Below, one piece after another: positions 49,883-60,591 of a stretch of 64,000 nt of DNA. The notes under the pieces are model-generated. The model was not told where the DNA came from. It saw only the letters and a program-made list of their open reading frames with translations, and made no database searches. Numbering within the stretch: position 1 is the first letter of the stretch; each line of letters opens with the position of its first letter. Both the position numbers and the translations under genes were made by a program. Origin of the DNA: Allium sativum (taxonomy: Eukaryota > Streptophyta > Magnoliopsida > Asparagales > Amaryllidaceae); assembly GCA_030737875.1 (NCBI GenBank), contig CM060926.1, positions 319,894,922-319,958,921 on the forward strand, read 5' to 3'.

Positions 49883-52733
49883 AATATCCGTATCACTTGA
49901 CCATAGGGTAAAAAACTATATACGGACACCGTCGGTCATGTTTTCGAAGTAAAATGGGTTTTATTTTAAAATATTTACTTAAGACTTTATATTTTTATAT
50001 TTATAATTTATTTAAATTTAAATTACTTTGTATATTTTAAAATGATTTTTCTGTAAATAGGGATTTAAATGTTTATTTAAGATTTTATTTATAAATGTAT
50101 TTATTTTGAACCATATAATTTATTCCTATAAGTATTTTAACCTTTTTATATTATTATAACTATTTCTTTAAATTTATTTTTATATTATTTTAAACTTATA
50201 TATGTTTATATTCTATTTCTAATTTATTTTAGAATTTTATAAACTTATATATATATATACATATCTATTTTCAAAGTTAATTTTCTTATTTATATTTTTA
50301 TAAACTTTAATAAAGTCAAGATGGATAGGTTAGATTTCGCGATTTAAATTCGAAGTTTAAAGATGTAAATTTATATAACGACCATTGAATAACGAATGAA
50401 TTCATATTAAGTTATGAATTCAAATTTATATGAATTTTTAGTTGAAATGAATTTGAATTCGAATTGGATGAACTTATATGACATAAATTTGAATATTGAA
50501 TCTTCCGAATTTTGGAGAAAATGTATGTGAATTTATATTTGATATGGAATGAATTCGATTTTAAGTAACCGAATGTGGAATTGAATATATAGATTTTATG
50601 TATGGAATCGATTTAATAATCGTATGGGTTGAAATGGGAATATTCGTGAAAACGAACTTATAAGAATGGTCTAGAAATTGTATGAATCATAAAAGTTAAA
50701 ATTCGAATTGTTATGAACTTAGATTTTTGCGAATATAATCAAACCGAAGTATTCTCGAAGTTAAATATTTTTGTTTTGATTTAAACAATAACTGCGACCT
50801 TTAAGATATGTTTTAGTGAAAGCCATTTTGAATTGAAATCGTTATGTGAATAATTTCGAAATCGATGTGATTAAGCGATATAAATGTGTTGTTTTCAAAA
50901 TTGAATATATTCGAAGTTGTATATTTAAATTTTGATTTCAAATTCGAATATGAAATTTCGTGTAAATTATTTGTAAAGCGATTTATAAAATAATGACCAC
51001 GGTGTGAAAAATGTAAACGATTGGTTGTTAAAGAGACCGGGATCGGCTATTGTCATACTCTCTGCCAATACCGAAAACCACTTTAATAACTGTGTACGCG
51101 GTGGAGTTCGAGAATGAAGGGGATGATTTGGCGAACGACTCCATTTTATTTTATTTCATATTAGTTACGAGACCCTGACTACCTTGAGTCAGCTTGATGT
51201 GGCTAAAACAGGAGCTATGCACGGACCAAGTGAGGTCATTCCTCTTATCGAGCACACTTCTTCGATATTATTCTATTACTGTTGAGATTCGATTTGGGCC
51301 CTTTTGATCATGGGAGTGTGTATCGAGGTGGGCGGTAGTTGCTACTATGCGTCACCACCAGTTCGGCTCTGCAAACGGTGAATCCACCCTGGCATTCCTT
51401 GCGTGCCTTGTCACATGCCTTATATGAGCCTACTACGATTTTGTTTTGTACTGTTTTATTTGGAGTGCCCTCTGATCAACCTCCAGTTTACGGAGGAATT
51501 ACGGTACTGTATATACTATGGGAATATATAAACGGGGTAAGGGTAATCATGGTAATCCCGCTTACGCTATTTTGATATTTTAATTTACTGATAGACATTA
51601 TCGTATATAGCGTATTATACTATATAGTATTAGTTTGACGGATCCTTAGAGGATGGTAATCCCAAACATTCTTTAAGTTACTGATTGCATTTCATCGAAC
51701 ATTTCATTTGAGTTGATTTACTTCCATGAGAATGTTAGTCCTGATCCGAGTTGTTTTGTTTTGCATTATTGCTCGGGTCAGATCGAGAATTCCAGTTATC
51801 AAGATTCATCCTTGGAGTTGAAGTTTATGTCGGGATTAACTCAATTGTATCTACTCATTATGTTGTTCCAGTCATCCAACTATTTCTGTCGTTTCTGTTT
51901 CAAATTATTATCATTATTTATGTATCTGAAATTCATTGTTTAAGTCTTCTGCTGTATTATTTATGTAAATTATGATGTAAATTTTTATTTAGTAACTTCA
52001 TAAACTACTATTGTATTTTTTTTATTTCCACTGCGAGGTATTATATTGCTATGTATCTGTGTCTGTAATCTGTGATTCTGTGATTTATTCTGTTTACCTC
52101 AGAAGCTAATAAAAATCTGTTGTTTTGGACGTTTCGAGTTGACATGTTTTGTCGATTCGGCACGGTCAGAATGGCGGGTCGTTACATTTGGATACGACAC
52201 TAAACTTATTTATGTTTTCTTTCATCTTCTTTTCTTTCATCTTCTTATTGTCTGACCCGTTTCTTCCCTTGTTTAAATACTAGTAGTCACTAAACTTACC
52301 AGACTTATTGTCTGACCCGTTTTCTTTCATCTTCTTTTCTTCCATTTCCCTCCTCCCCAGGTCCACAGGGAGGGAATACTCCAGCTTAATCAGACTCTTT
52401 TTAAGCTTCAAGAAAGTAGAAGTATGATTGGGACTCTCATTCATCCGCTATGGCTTTTGGATACGACACCTGGGGATTTATGCTGTTTTATTTATGTTTT
52501 ATGCTTCTTTATTTAATAATCAAGACAGAAATTATGGTGTTATGTTTTGGAAGTTATTTTGAGACAATTTGATGTAATGCTTTTGTATTGAACCACGTAT
52601 TCAATAAATGATTTGAATTCCGCTGCTTATACTTATCTGTCTTGTAAAATTTTCTATGTCTTGTACCTATAACCCTCCACCAAACTTAAGGCATTCCCTT
52701 TGTGAGTGACCTTAATGGAGGTCGGGTGTTTCA

Positions 52734-54080
52734 ATTTGCATTTTAGATGTAAATACAAACACAGATTAAAAAGTTACATTCTTATTTGCATTTTAGATGT
52801 AAATAAAAACACAGATTAAAAAGTTACATTTTTTATTTCCATTTTAGATGTAAATAAAAACATAGATTAAAAAGTTACATTTTTATTTGCATTTTAGAAG
52901 TAAATAAAAACACAGATTAAGAAGTTACATTTTTATTTGCATTTTAGATGTAAATAAAAACATAGATTAAAAAGTTACATTTTTATTTGCATTTTAGATG
53001 TAAATAAAAACATAGATTAAAAAGTTACATTTTTATTTGCATTTTCGATGTAAATAAAAAAATAGATTAAAAAAGTTACATTTTTATTTGCATTTTGGAT
53101 GTAAATAAAAACATATATTAAAAAGTTACATTTTTATTTGCATATTAGATGTAAATAAATATATTTATTTGCATTTTAGATGTAAATAAATATTTTTATT
53201 TGCATTTTAGATATAAATAAAAACATAGATTAAAAATTCACATTTTTATTGTCATTTTAGAGACAAAGAAAAGAACAAGATTGAAAGTTACATTTTTATT
53301 TACATTTTAGTTGTAATAAAAATGATAGGATTGAAAGTTACATTTTTATTGTCAAATAAGAGACAATAAAAATATAGAATTTAAAAGTTACATTTTTATT
53401 GTAAAATTAGGGAAAATAAAAGAATAAATCAAAAGTTACATTTTTATATCCATTTTAGATGTAAATTAAAGAATAAATCAAAAGTTACATTTTTATTGAC
53501 AATGTAGATGTAAAATCAAAAGTTGCATTTTTATTGACATTTTAGATGTAAAATCAAAAGTTGCATTTTTATTGACATTTTAGATGTAAAATCAAAAGTT
53601 ACATTTTTATTGACAATTTAGATGTAAAATCAAAATTTACATTTTTATTGACAATTTAGATGTAAAATCAAAAGTTGCATTTTTAATGACATTTTAGATA
53701 TGCAATTAAAAGGATAGAATTACATGTTTCATTTTATTGTCATTTTAGAGACAATAAAAAGTATAGTTTTAAAAGTCGTATTTTTATTGTAATTTTAGAT
53801 ACAATAAAAAGTATAGTTTTAAAAGTTGTATTTTTATTGTCATTTTAGAGACAATAAAAAGAATAGTTTTAAAAGTTGCATTTGTAATGTCATTTTACAG
53901 ACAATAAAAGGGATAGAATCACATGTTACATTTTTAATGTCACTTTAGGAACAATAAAAAGAGTAGGATTAAATGTCACGTCTTTAATGTCATTTCAGTT
54001 GAAATAAAAAGAATAGAATTAAAAGTTACATTTTTATTGTCATTTTAGATGAAATAAAAATAGTAGAATTAAAAATCATG
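52734..54080 (+). repeat. Tandem hairpin array in the left LTR of E5
   Basis: About 27 units, period 50 bp at first and about 38-55 bp later. A typical unit has arm TTTTTATTTGCAT, loop TTTAG, arm ATGTAAATAAAAA. Later units use other matching arms (TTTTTATTGTC/GACAATAAAAA; TTTTTATTGTA/TACAATAAAAA at 53791-53820). Variant order matches the array at 58880. Confidence 0.93.
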
Positions 54081-54114
54081 TTTTTATTTTCGTTTGGTTT
54101 CAACAAAAAGAGTG

Positions 54115-54145
<31 letters not shown>

Positions 54146-56398
54146 CAATGTAATTTAGTTTCCATTGAAAAGAATTAGACGTTAAAACATGATTTGTTTC
54201 AAATTGTCAGTTTTATCATGTAGTTAGGATTAAGAAAATCATATGTAAAATCTCTAACATGAATATGGACGGTACTTGACTTGCATATGATTGATTGAAA
54301 GTAGTTGAAATCGCCAAACAATTTATATTTATGTATATATATAAATATAAATTAAAAATTAAAGGAATCGCGCGCGGTAGTTCGCGTTTCGACAATCGTA
54401 ACTTCAAACGATTATACCGTAAGATCCAACCTTCAGATTTACCCAAAAATGGAACCGCTAGGACCGTTTTGGGAAGATCATTCCAAAGATATAAATTTTG
54501 TTAAAATCCAACAGTTAAATTTTGAGATAAGTGTAAATCAAATTTTGATAAAAACAGCGCTAGGGCCGCCTATCGACCCGAAGCGTCGTTAAATAAATTT
54601 GGCTATTTTTATATGAATAAAAATAGCGATTAATCGTTATTGAAAACCATTAACGATATGAAATGATTTTAAACTACATATATACGTGAATCATTTGAAA
54701 AGACCGAGTAAAATATCATTTCAAATGATTATACGATGATCTAAATTGAAGATCTTAAAGACGACGATTGAAGGCCGGCTATCTTCACATCGAAAGGATA
54801 ACTACTGATGCCCGACATTGGCTAGCTACCAATAAAGGGTTAAAGTGGTAGTTGTCCGGACGTACTTGTTGATTGTCCGGATATGTGTGCATCTCTCTCC
54901 CGTATTAGGCATACGGGACGAGGAATAAGGTGACTTCGGTTTCGTTCAAACGCAGAACAGACTTGTAAATGGATGTGTGTCCGACATTGAATTTAATTCG
55001 GTGTAATTAAATTGATTTCTATTAATATATATCTGTGGTGGCGGAGAATTTATTCTCTTGCTTAACACCCTTCCTTGAGATGCACGAGCTCGAAGGTTAT
55101 ATATTGGTAGTTATCGATCGCATGGTGTGAAATGTTACATGCCAAGATGCAATTGATCGAGGCTTTCGTTGATAAGCAGAGCCTTATGGATGATGATCAA
55201 AGAATAGCCTTTTTTGGCATAGCTTTGTGTATTACGTTACCTCGCGAGCCTCACACCCAGATAGAGTCAAAAACGGGACAAGGGAACGCAGGGAGTGCAC
55301 ATGTTTCTTTCTAGCTAGAAGTGGTGTTTGGATTTTTACAAGGCCTGACATTTTTACTTATGTGGTTGATGGAATGAGGTGCCTCAGATTTATTAGTCAC
55401 CAATGGCCAATTTATAGGTCTAATAGGATCGGGGAGCGTGTGTTCAGGCATAACTAATCCACCAAAGTATTTGTGGACCGGCCCTATAGGATCCAAGGGT
55501 TCGCCAGTGTCCGAATCCTGAGACATTGCTAGAGTGTCTCGAATCGGTTAGTAGATCGTCCCTAGCCTCGACTCAAGATGGGAACCCAATCTCCAATATG
55601 ATATTATGGTTTTGATTGTAAACCTATATATGGTGACATAGTAGGATGGGGTACTTTACCGTCTAGGATTGATACATTTACTTTGAAGTATTTTTGAAAT
55701 ATATTAGACACTAATAATAATATTAAAAATATTATTTTCTACGTATCAAGCATTTTTGATCATTATAAGGTAAAACTCTATCCTCCGGTTTGCGTTGCAT
55801 TGTGTGATGGGACTTGAGTTTGATAATGATTTCATTTTCTAAAAAGCATTGCGTTGTTTGACTTAAATTTATAAAACTTATGCACTGATAATCCAATGGA
55901 ATAAACCCGTTCCGCGTTAGTAGCGTGGTCCAGTGATTAGCCATATTGTTAGTTAGGTAAGATTTCTCATACCAGTCCCATGACTAACTCGTAGTTTGTT
56001 TCACTTTGCAAACTCGGGTGCCTTCTTTCCATACGAGCAGCCAAAAGACAGGTGTTAGGTATGGATATTTTCTGGACTGGAGCTTGCTGATGAAGAGGAT
56101 GAAGAATCTTTTCTTTTTGTCTTTTTATTTATTTCTTGAGACATTGAGACATTATTGAGCATAGACGTATTTTGGGAGATTGAGACTTTATTTCTTTCCT
56201 TGTTTAAGACCTCTATTTTGTTAAGTGTATCATGTACTACGTACACTTATATCTGTGATGTTATGTTGTGATGACATTTCCATTTCCGCTGCAATGATTT
56301 ATATGTTATGCTATTATCTGAGGTCTGTTATTGTTTTAATTATGTTATGCTCCTATGATTATCCTTAATTTCGCACCACGAAAGTTTGATTCGTCACA
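54081..56398 (+). repeat. Rest of the left LTR of E5
   Basis: From the array to the LTR end. (AT)n at 54118-54145. Shares GGCGGAGAATTTATTCTC (55041) and other stretches with E1. No gene. Confidence 0.75.
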
Positions 56399-56400
56399 TT

Positions 56401-56412
56401 TGGTATCAGAGC
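56401..56412 (+). other. Primer binding site of E5
   Basis: TGGTATCAGAGC, two bases after the LTR end CGTCACA; initiator Met tRNA type. Confidence 0.93.
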
Positions 56413-56591
56413 TAGAGGTTAACCTTAGCTTCGGAGCGTAACATTTTTAGAACAATTCGTCTAGATAGAATCAATAGTATTCTAAGACGAGTAGTTCATT
56501 AGAGATATGATTAGTAATATCCTAGAATGAGCACAGCAGAATAACACATATTAATCGGTCATTACATCATTATCATCTTATCATATGTCTC

Positions 56592-56699
56592 CACTTAGTC
56601 AAGGTGTAGTTGAGCGGGGATCCTAGAGACTGTACGTGGGAGATTGAGGATAGCATCAAACAGGCTTATCCCAAGTGCAGACTGCACATCTCCAAGTGA
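56592..56699 (+). pseudogene. Chromodomain remnant of E5 pol
   Basis: In frame, CTWEIEDSIKQAYP with LVKV just upstream matches the end of the chromodomain in both Tekay copies (VKVQWSD...ATWETED...YPFLF), followed by a stop at 56697-56699. A stop stands where Gln is expected and Leu where Trp is expected. Nothing else of gag or pol remains between primer site and polypurine tract. It is the scar of an internal deletion. Confidence 0.75.
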
Positions 56700-56790
56700 C
56701 TTTTGTGTTGAGGTACATCTACAATAACTTACATTTTCCGTTTTGTTTCCTACTTAACTATTGTTTCCTTTTCGGGGACGAAAAGCTTTT

Positions 56791-56803
56791 AAGTGGGGGA
56801 GAT
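56791..56803 (+). other. Polypurine tract of E5
   Basis: AAGTGGGGGAGAT directly before TGTAACAACCC, preceded by GGGGACGAAAAGC as in Tekay elements. Confidence 0.85.
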
Positions 56804-58879
56804 TGTAACAACCCGGAAAATCTGAACCAATTTAAAATTTTTATTTTTGCTATTTCAATGAATTTTGAATAGTCAAAATAATTTATTTTAAATAATAATG
56901 ATTAAAAATTCATTTTAATTGAAGTTAGAGCAAATATAATTATTTTGTTTTCAAAAAGAATTGGAAATAGTACGGTAGTTTGAAAAGTCAAACCTGAACT
57001 TTGACTGAATGTACCGGATTCAAAATCTAACGAATTTTAGTAAAACAAAAAATATTTAAATCTGTTTGAAAATATATTTCCAACGAATCCAAAAAAATCG
57101 AAATTTCATAGCGGGAATCAAAAATTATGGCCAATTGAATATTCAGAATGGTTGCTATAGTATAATTTATAGCCCGTATAAAAGGCCATTCTTCTAACGA
57201 CCTCCTTTTTTAACGAAACCACTTTTGTTGGATCCGGAATGTTAAATTATAGTTAAGTTTAATTTTCCAGAATTTTTGGAGTTAATATGTGAGCATGGAA
57301 AAAGAAAATGTGTTTTGTCAATTTCAGTCAAATTTAATCCGACTTGAAAATGGCCATTTTTCAAACGGTCTCGGAATTCGACGAAACTAAATTTATTAGG
57401 ACCGTATCGTTAAAACAAAGCCAAAAATAAATTTTCTGGAATTTTTAAAGTCAGTATGTGGCACCGGTGAATTTAAATATGCAATCAAATTACTTTAATA
57501 AAGGATTTAAATTTTAAATTAAAGAATTCAGGCCACAGACAGTCATTTGGGCTAACGGGACCTAGCCCATTGGATCCGGAACGGGGGCTATTGGGTGGGA
57601 TCAACTCCTTTTGGACTGAAAGTGGATTTGTTTAGAACTTATGGGTTTTTTTTGTAAAATTAACAATAAAATATTATAAAACACATTCATCTTCTCCAAA
57701 TCCTAAAGCTACAGTACCCAGCCGCCACCCTCCTCGTACATGGACAAATTTGCACCAACCTTCCCCAACTAAATTCTCTCAATCCTTTCATCGAAACTCC
57801 CTCCTCCTTTAGACTTATTTGTAGAGATTTTCCTCCTCTTTCCATCCGTATGATGAACCTTACCTAAAACTGCATAGTTCGAGAGTTCCAGCCCCAAGAG
57901 CCTCCACCGTTCACACCGCTTAAGCCTCCCTTACCCGCATGCGAGTTGGCCGCGACCCCCCTCCCCCTGTGCGCCTCACTTCCCTCTTCATTGTGCCAGT
58001 GTCCGATCGACCTCCAACGCCTCGAAGCGCGAGCAAATTCCAACCCTAGGCCGGGACCTAATTCGAAAAGCTACGGCCTTAACTTGTATTGAAGAAGAAT
58101 GGTAAAGAAAAATCATATTTTATTTTAATATTTTATTTTAAAATGTTAATTACACAAATTAAATCATAACGTATTCATACTGATTCAGAATACCACGATT
58201 TTCGAAGCGTTGAGATCGTAGAGACGAGATCTACGTTTCTAGACTGAAAAGAAGCGATTTCTGAGCCGATTGAATTTTGGGTCAAATTTGCAGATCTGAA
58301 CTATTCAGATTCAAATGAACAGTGAGAAATCCTATTTTATTTTTACTATTATTATTTTTTAAAATAATTAGAATAGATTGTAATTGTATTCTCATTGATT
58401 CGCTATATATGTTATGTACGTGATTTGATTTGCATGTGATGGTTAATATAGATATGTTAAATTAGATATTTTGTTAACATAGATCTATGTGTGATGTGTT
58501 AATTAGAGTAATTCATTTTGTTGATATTTTATTGGATCATATATGTTCAATAAAAAAAATTACCTTTGTATATTTATTGAATTGAATCAGAATATTAAAT
58601 TCAATAAAAAAGTTCACCTTTGTTTATTCTGTTGAATTGAATTAGAATTTTCAATTCAATAAAAATATCACCTTTTGTTAATGTTGAATTGAATTAGAAT
58701 TTTCAATTCGATAATAAAGTTCACCTTGTTTATTTTGTTTAATTGAATTAGTATTTTCAATTCAAAAAAAAAATACCTTTTGTTAATGTTGGATTTAATT
58801 AGAATTTACAATCCAATTAAAAAATATTGTTTTTGTTGTTACAATTAAACTTGCAACAAAAATGGACATTCGGGTAAAC
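56804..58879 (+). repeat. Right LTR of E5, first part
   Basis: Begins TGTAACAACCCGG. TATA-like TATAAAAGG at 57178. C-rich leader-like stretch 57700-58050. A separate tandem repeat of about 53 bp (58545-58830, AATTGAATTAGAATTTTCAA) precedes the hairpin array. No gene. Confidence 0.75.
58545..58830 (+). repeat. ~53-bp tandem repeat before the hairpin array
   Basis: Four to five units of AATTGAATTAGAATTTTCAA plus CACCTTTTGTTAAT-like spacers. Confidence 0.8.
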
Positions 58880-59728
58880 AGATTAAAAAGTTACATTATT
58901 ACTTGCATTTTAGATGTAAATATAAACACAGATTAAAATGTTACATTTTTATTTGCATTTTAGATGTAAATAAAAACACAGATTAAAAAGTTACATTTTT
59001 ATTTGCATTTTAGATGTAAATAAAAACATAGAATAAAAAGTTACATTTTTATTTGCATTTTAGATGTAAATAAAAATACAGATTAAAAAGTTACATTTTT
59101 ATTTGCATTTTAGACGTAAATAAAAACATTGATTAAAAAGTTACATTTTTATTTGCATTTTAGATGTAAATAAAAACATAGATTAAAAAGTTACATTTTT
59201 ATTTGCATTTTCGATGTAAATAAAAACATAGATAAAAAAAGATACATGTTTATTTGCATTTTGGATGTAAATAAAAACATAGATTAAAAAGTTACATTTT
59301 TATTTGCATTTTAGATGTAAATAAATATTTTTATTTGCATTTTAGACGTAAATAAAAACATGGATTAAAAAGTCACATTTTTATTGTCATTTTAGAGACA
59401 ATAAAAAGAAAAAGATTGAAAGTTACATTTTTATTTACATTTTAGTTGTAATAAAAATGATAGGATTGAAAGTTACATTTTTATTGTCAAATTAGAGACA
59501 ATAAAAATATAGAATTTAAAAGTTACATTTTTATTGTAAAATTAGAGAAAATAAAAGAATAAATCAAAAGTTACATTTTTATTTCCATTTTAGATGTAAA
59601 TAAAAGAATAAATTAAAAGTTACATTTTTATTGATAATTTAGATGTAAAATCAAAAGTTACATTTATATTGATAATTTAGATGTAAAATCAAAAGTTACA
59701 TTTTTATTGATAATTTAGATGTAAAATC
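58880..59728 (+). repeat. Tandem hairpin array in the right LTR of E5, cut by Tat D
   Basis: About 17 units with the same unit types in the same order as 52734-54080, including the shortened unit (59320-59345 against 53160-53190). This shows the two arrays are the two LTRs of one element. Confidence 0.93.
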
Positions 59729-59813
59729 TATTGGCTAGCTTTTTGACCAAGCCACCAAGGTTCATTCACAAGAAGAAAGTATGAAACTACGTTCCTTAAA
59801 AGTCCATGAAGGA

Positions 59814-60175
59814 TCGGGTCGCCCCTCTCGGATCGCCCCCCATCGGATCGCCCCCATAGCTTCAGCGATCCGACTATCTTTGGACGACTCGATCTGTCCT
59901 TACGTCACTATCCTGCACAGACCGATCCGATCCCCTGATGCACAGCGAAGCCTCTGACCTGTTCAAGCACGAGCTAGTCTTCGGCGATCCGAGATGCACG
60001 GATCCAGCGACACGTGTTCCCAACCGTCACTTTGACTAATTCCTCCCCCTTGCTTGATCCGATATTTAAGGGGATCGCGACACCTGTCCACAACGGATAA
60101 TTTGACTAATTCTTCATCAAGCTGCGATCCGATCCAATATTCTCGGGATTTGTGCCACGTGTGACCACGATCCGC
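59814..60175. promoter_or_regulatory. U3 with GATCCG words and a 70-bp tandem duplication
   Basis: At least 12 CGGATC/GATCCG words in 360 bp, both orientations. 60007-60076 and 60077-60146 are tandem 70-bp copies (GCGACAC, TTTGACTAATTC), with a partial third copy at 60147. The words CACGTG-like (60009, 60152) and TTGACT (60032, 60102) resemble plant G-box and W-box sites. Confidence 0.7.
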
Positions 60176-60189
60176 TTGACAAAATCAGC

Positions 60190-60197
60190 TATAAATA
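60190..60197 (+). promoter_or_regulatory. TATA box of Tat D LTR
   Basis: TATAAATA at the end of U3, 320 bp before the LTR end. Confidence 0.75.
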
Positions 60198-60515
60198 GCC
60201 CAGAGCTTGGCATTTTTCAGGATCTTTTGGCAGTATTGAGCACTGATTCCACCATTACTGTCATACCACTATTTCTTGTCAGTTTAATTGCGAGATTACT
60301 GAGAGAAATCACAATTGTAAAAGTGAGTTTGAGAGGAATCATTGATTGTACTAGCATTCAAAGTATAATCGATAACATATAAAGTGGACGTAGGCTCGTT
60401 AACGCCGAACCACTATAAATTATGTGTGTTTTCTGCTTTTTCTTCATTCTCCAGTCATAATTCTTTACGAATCAGAACAATTTGGGTGTTGGGTCCAAAT
60501 TTTGATCAAACATTT

Positions 60516-60532
60516 TGGTGCTTTCACCGAGA
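60516..60532 (+). other. Putative primer binding site of Tat D
   Basis: TGGTGCTTTCACCGAGA begins with TGG three bases after the LTR end, as primer sites do. I do not recognise the tRNA. Confidence 0.6.
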
Positions 60533-60591
60533 AAACAGTCCCAAAGCTTCACTATTCAGTTTTTTTGAAGATTCCAGCGACATCTGATATC

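Larger units (their letters stand above)
47198..52186 (+). mobile_element. Solo LTR E4, about 5 kb
   Basis: Starts TGTAACAACCCG and ends CGGGTCGTTACA, almost a 12-bp inverted repeat. No primer site, polypurine tract or pol inside, so it is a solo LTR. The end part resembles E1 and E5 (ACCGGGATCGG near 51040). It contains a TATA box (48486), a GT-rich stretch (48929-49150) and four GGGTTGAAATGATA repeats (49731-49882). Short ORFs within are not supported as genes. Confidence 0.75.
38096..52733 (+). mobile_element. Tekay/Del-clade retrotransposon, copy 2
   Basis: Plus strand: partial 5' LTR 38096-39564, primer site, gag-pol 39748-44210, polypurine tract, 3' LTR 44619-52733 interrupted by E4. 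Proteins and LTRs are clearly related to copy 1. The 5' LTR lacks its first ~1.5 kb; LTR B stands in its place. The right end abuts the hairpin array of E5, with ATTTG (52734-52738) as the possible target copy. The left counterpart is lost. Confidence 0.9.
44619..52733 (+). repeat. 3' LTR of Tekay copy 2, split by E4
   Basis: LTR DNA is 44619-47197 and 52187-52733, about 3.1 kb without the insert. GTCGACC cluster at 44895-44965, TATA box at 45099, stem-loop doublet at 46311-46522, end GGTGTTTCA. Right of E4 about 40 bp (CTTGTTTAAATACTAGTAG...) is repeated, so the insertion site is rearranged. No gene. Confidence 0.88.
52734..59728 (+). mobile_element. Internally deleted Tekay-type element E5 with giant LTRs
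   Basis: Left LTR ends CGTCACA at 56398, primer site 56401-56412, 405-bp internal region, polypurine tract 56791-56803, right LTR starts TGTAACAACCCGG at 56804. The left LTR begins inside a hairpin array (Tekay copy 2 is inserted there). The right LTR runs into the same kind of array and is cut by Tat D. Adding the parts gives LTRs of roughly 5.5 kb. Only the tail of the chromodomain remains of pol, so E5 is non-autonomous. Confidence 0.8.
59729..60512 (+). repeat. 5' LTR of Tat D
   Basis: About 784 bp. Ends GATCAAACA three bases before the primer site. The start is taken at TATTGGCTAGC, where the array stops; its G-to-A relation to a TG start is a guess. TATA box at 60190, followed by the transcribed part. 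U3 is full of GATCCG words. Confidence 0.75.

Noticed and set aside
47198..52186. E4 as a full retrotransposon
   Set aside because: No primer site, polypurine tract or coding domain was found between the ends; a solo LTR fits better.
52734..54080. CRISPR-like array of repeats and spacers
   Set aside because: Whole units repeat without unique spacers, the DNA is a plant LTR, and there are no cas genes.
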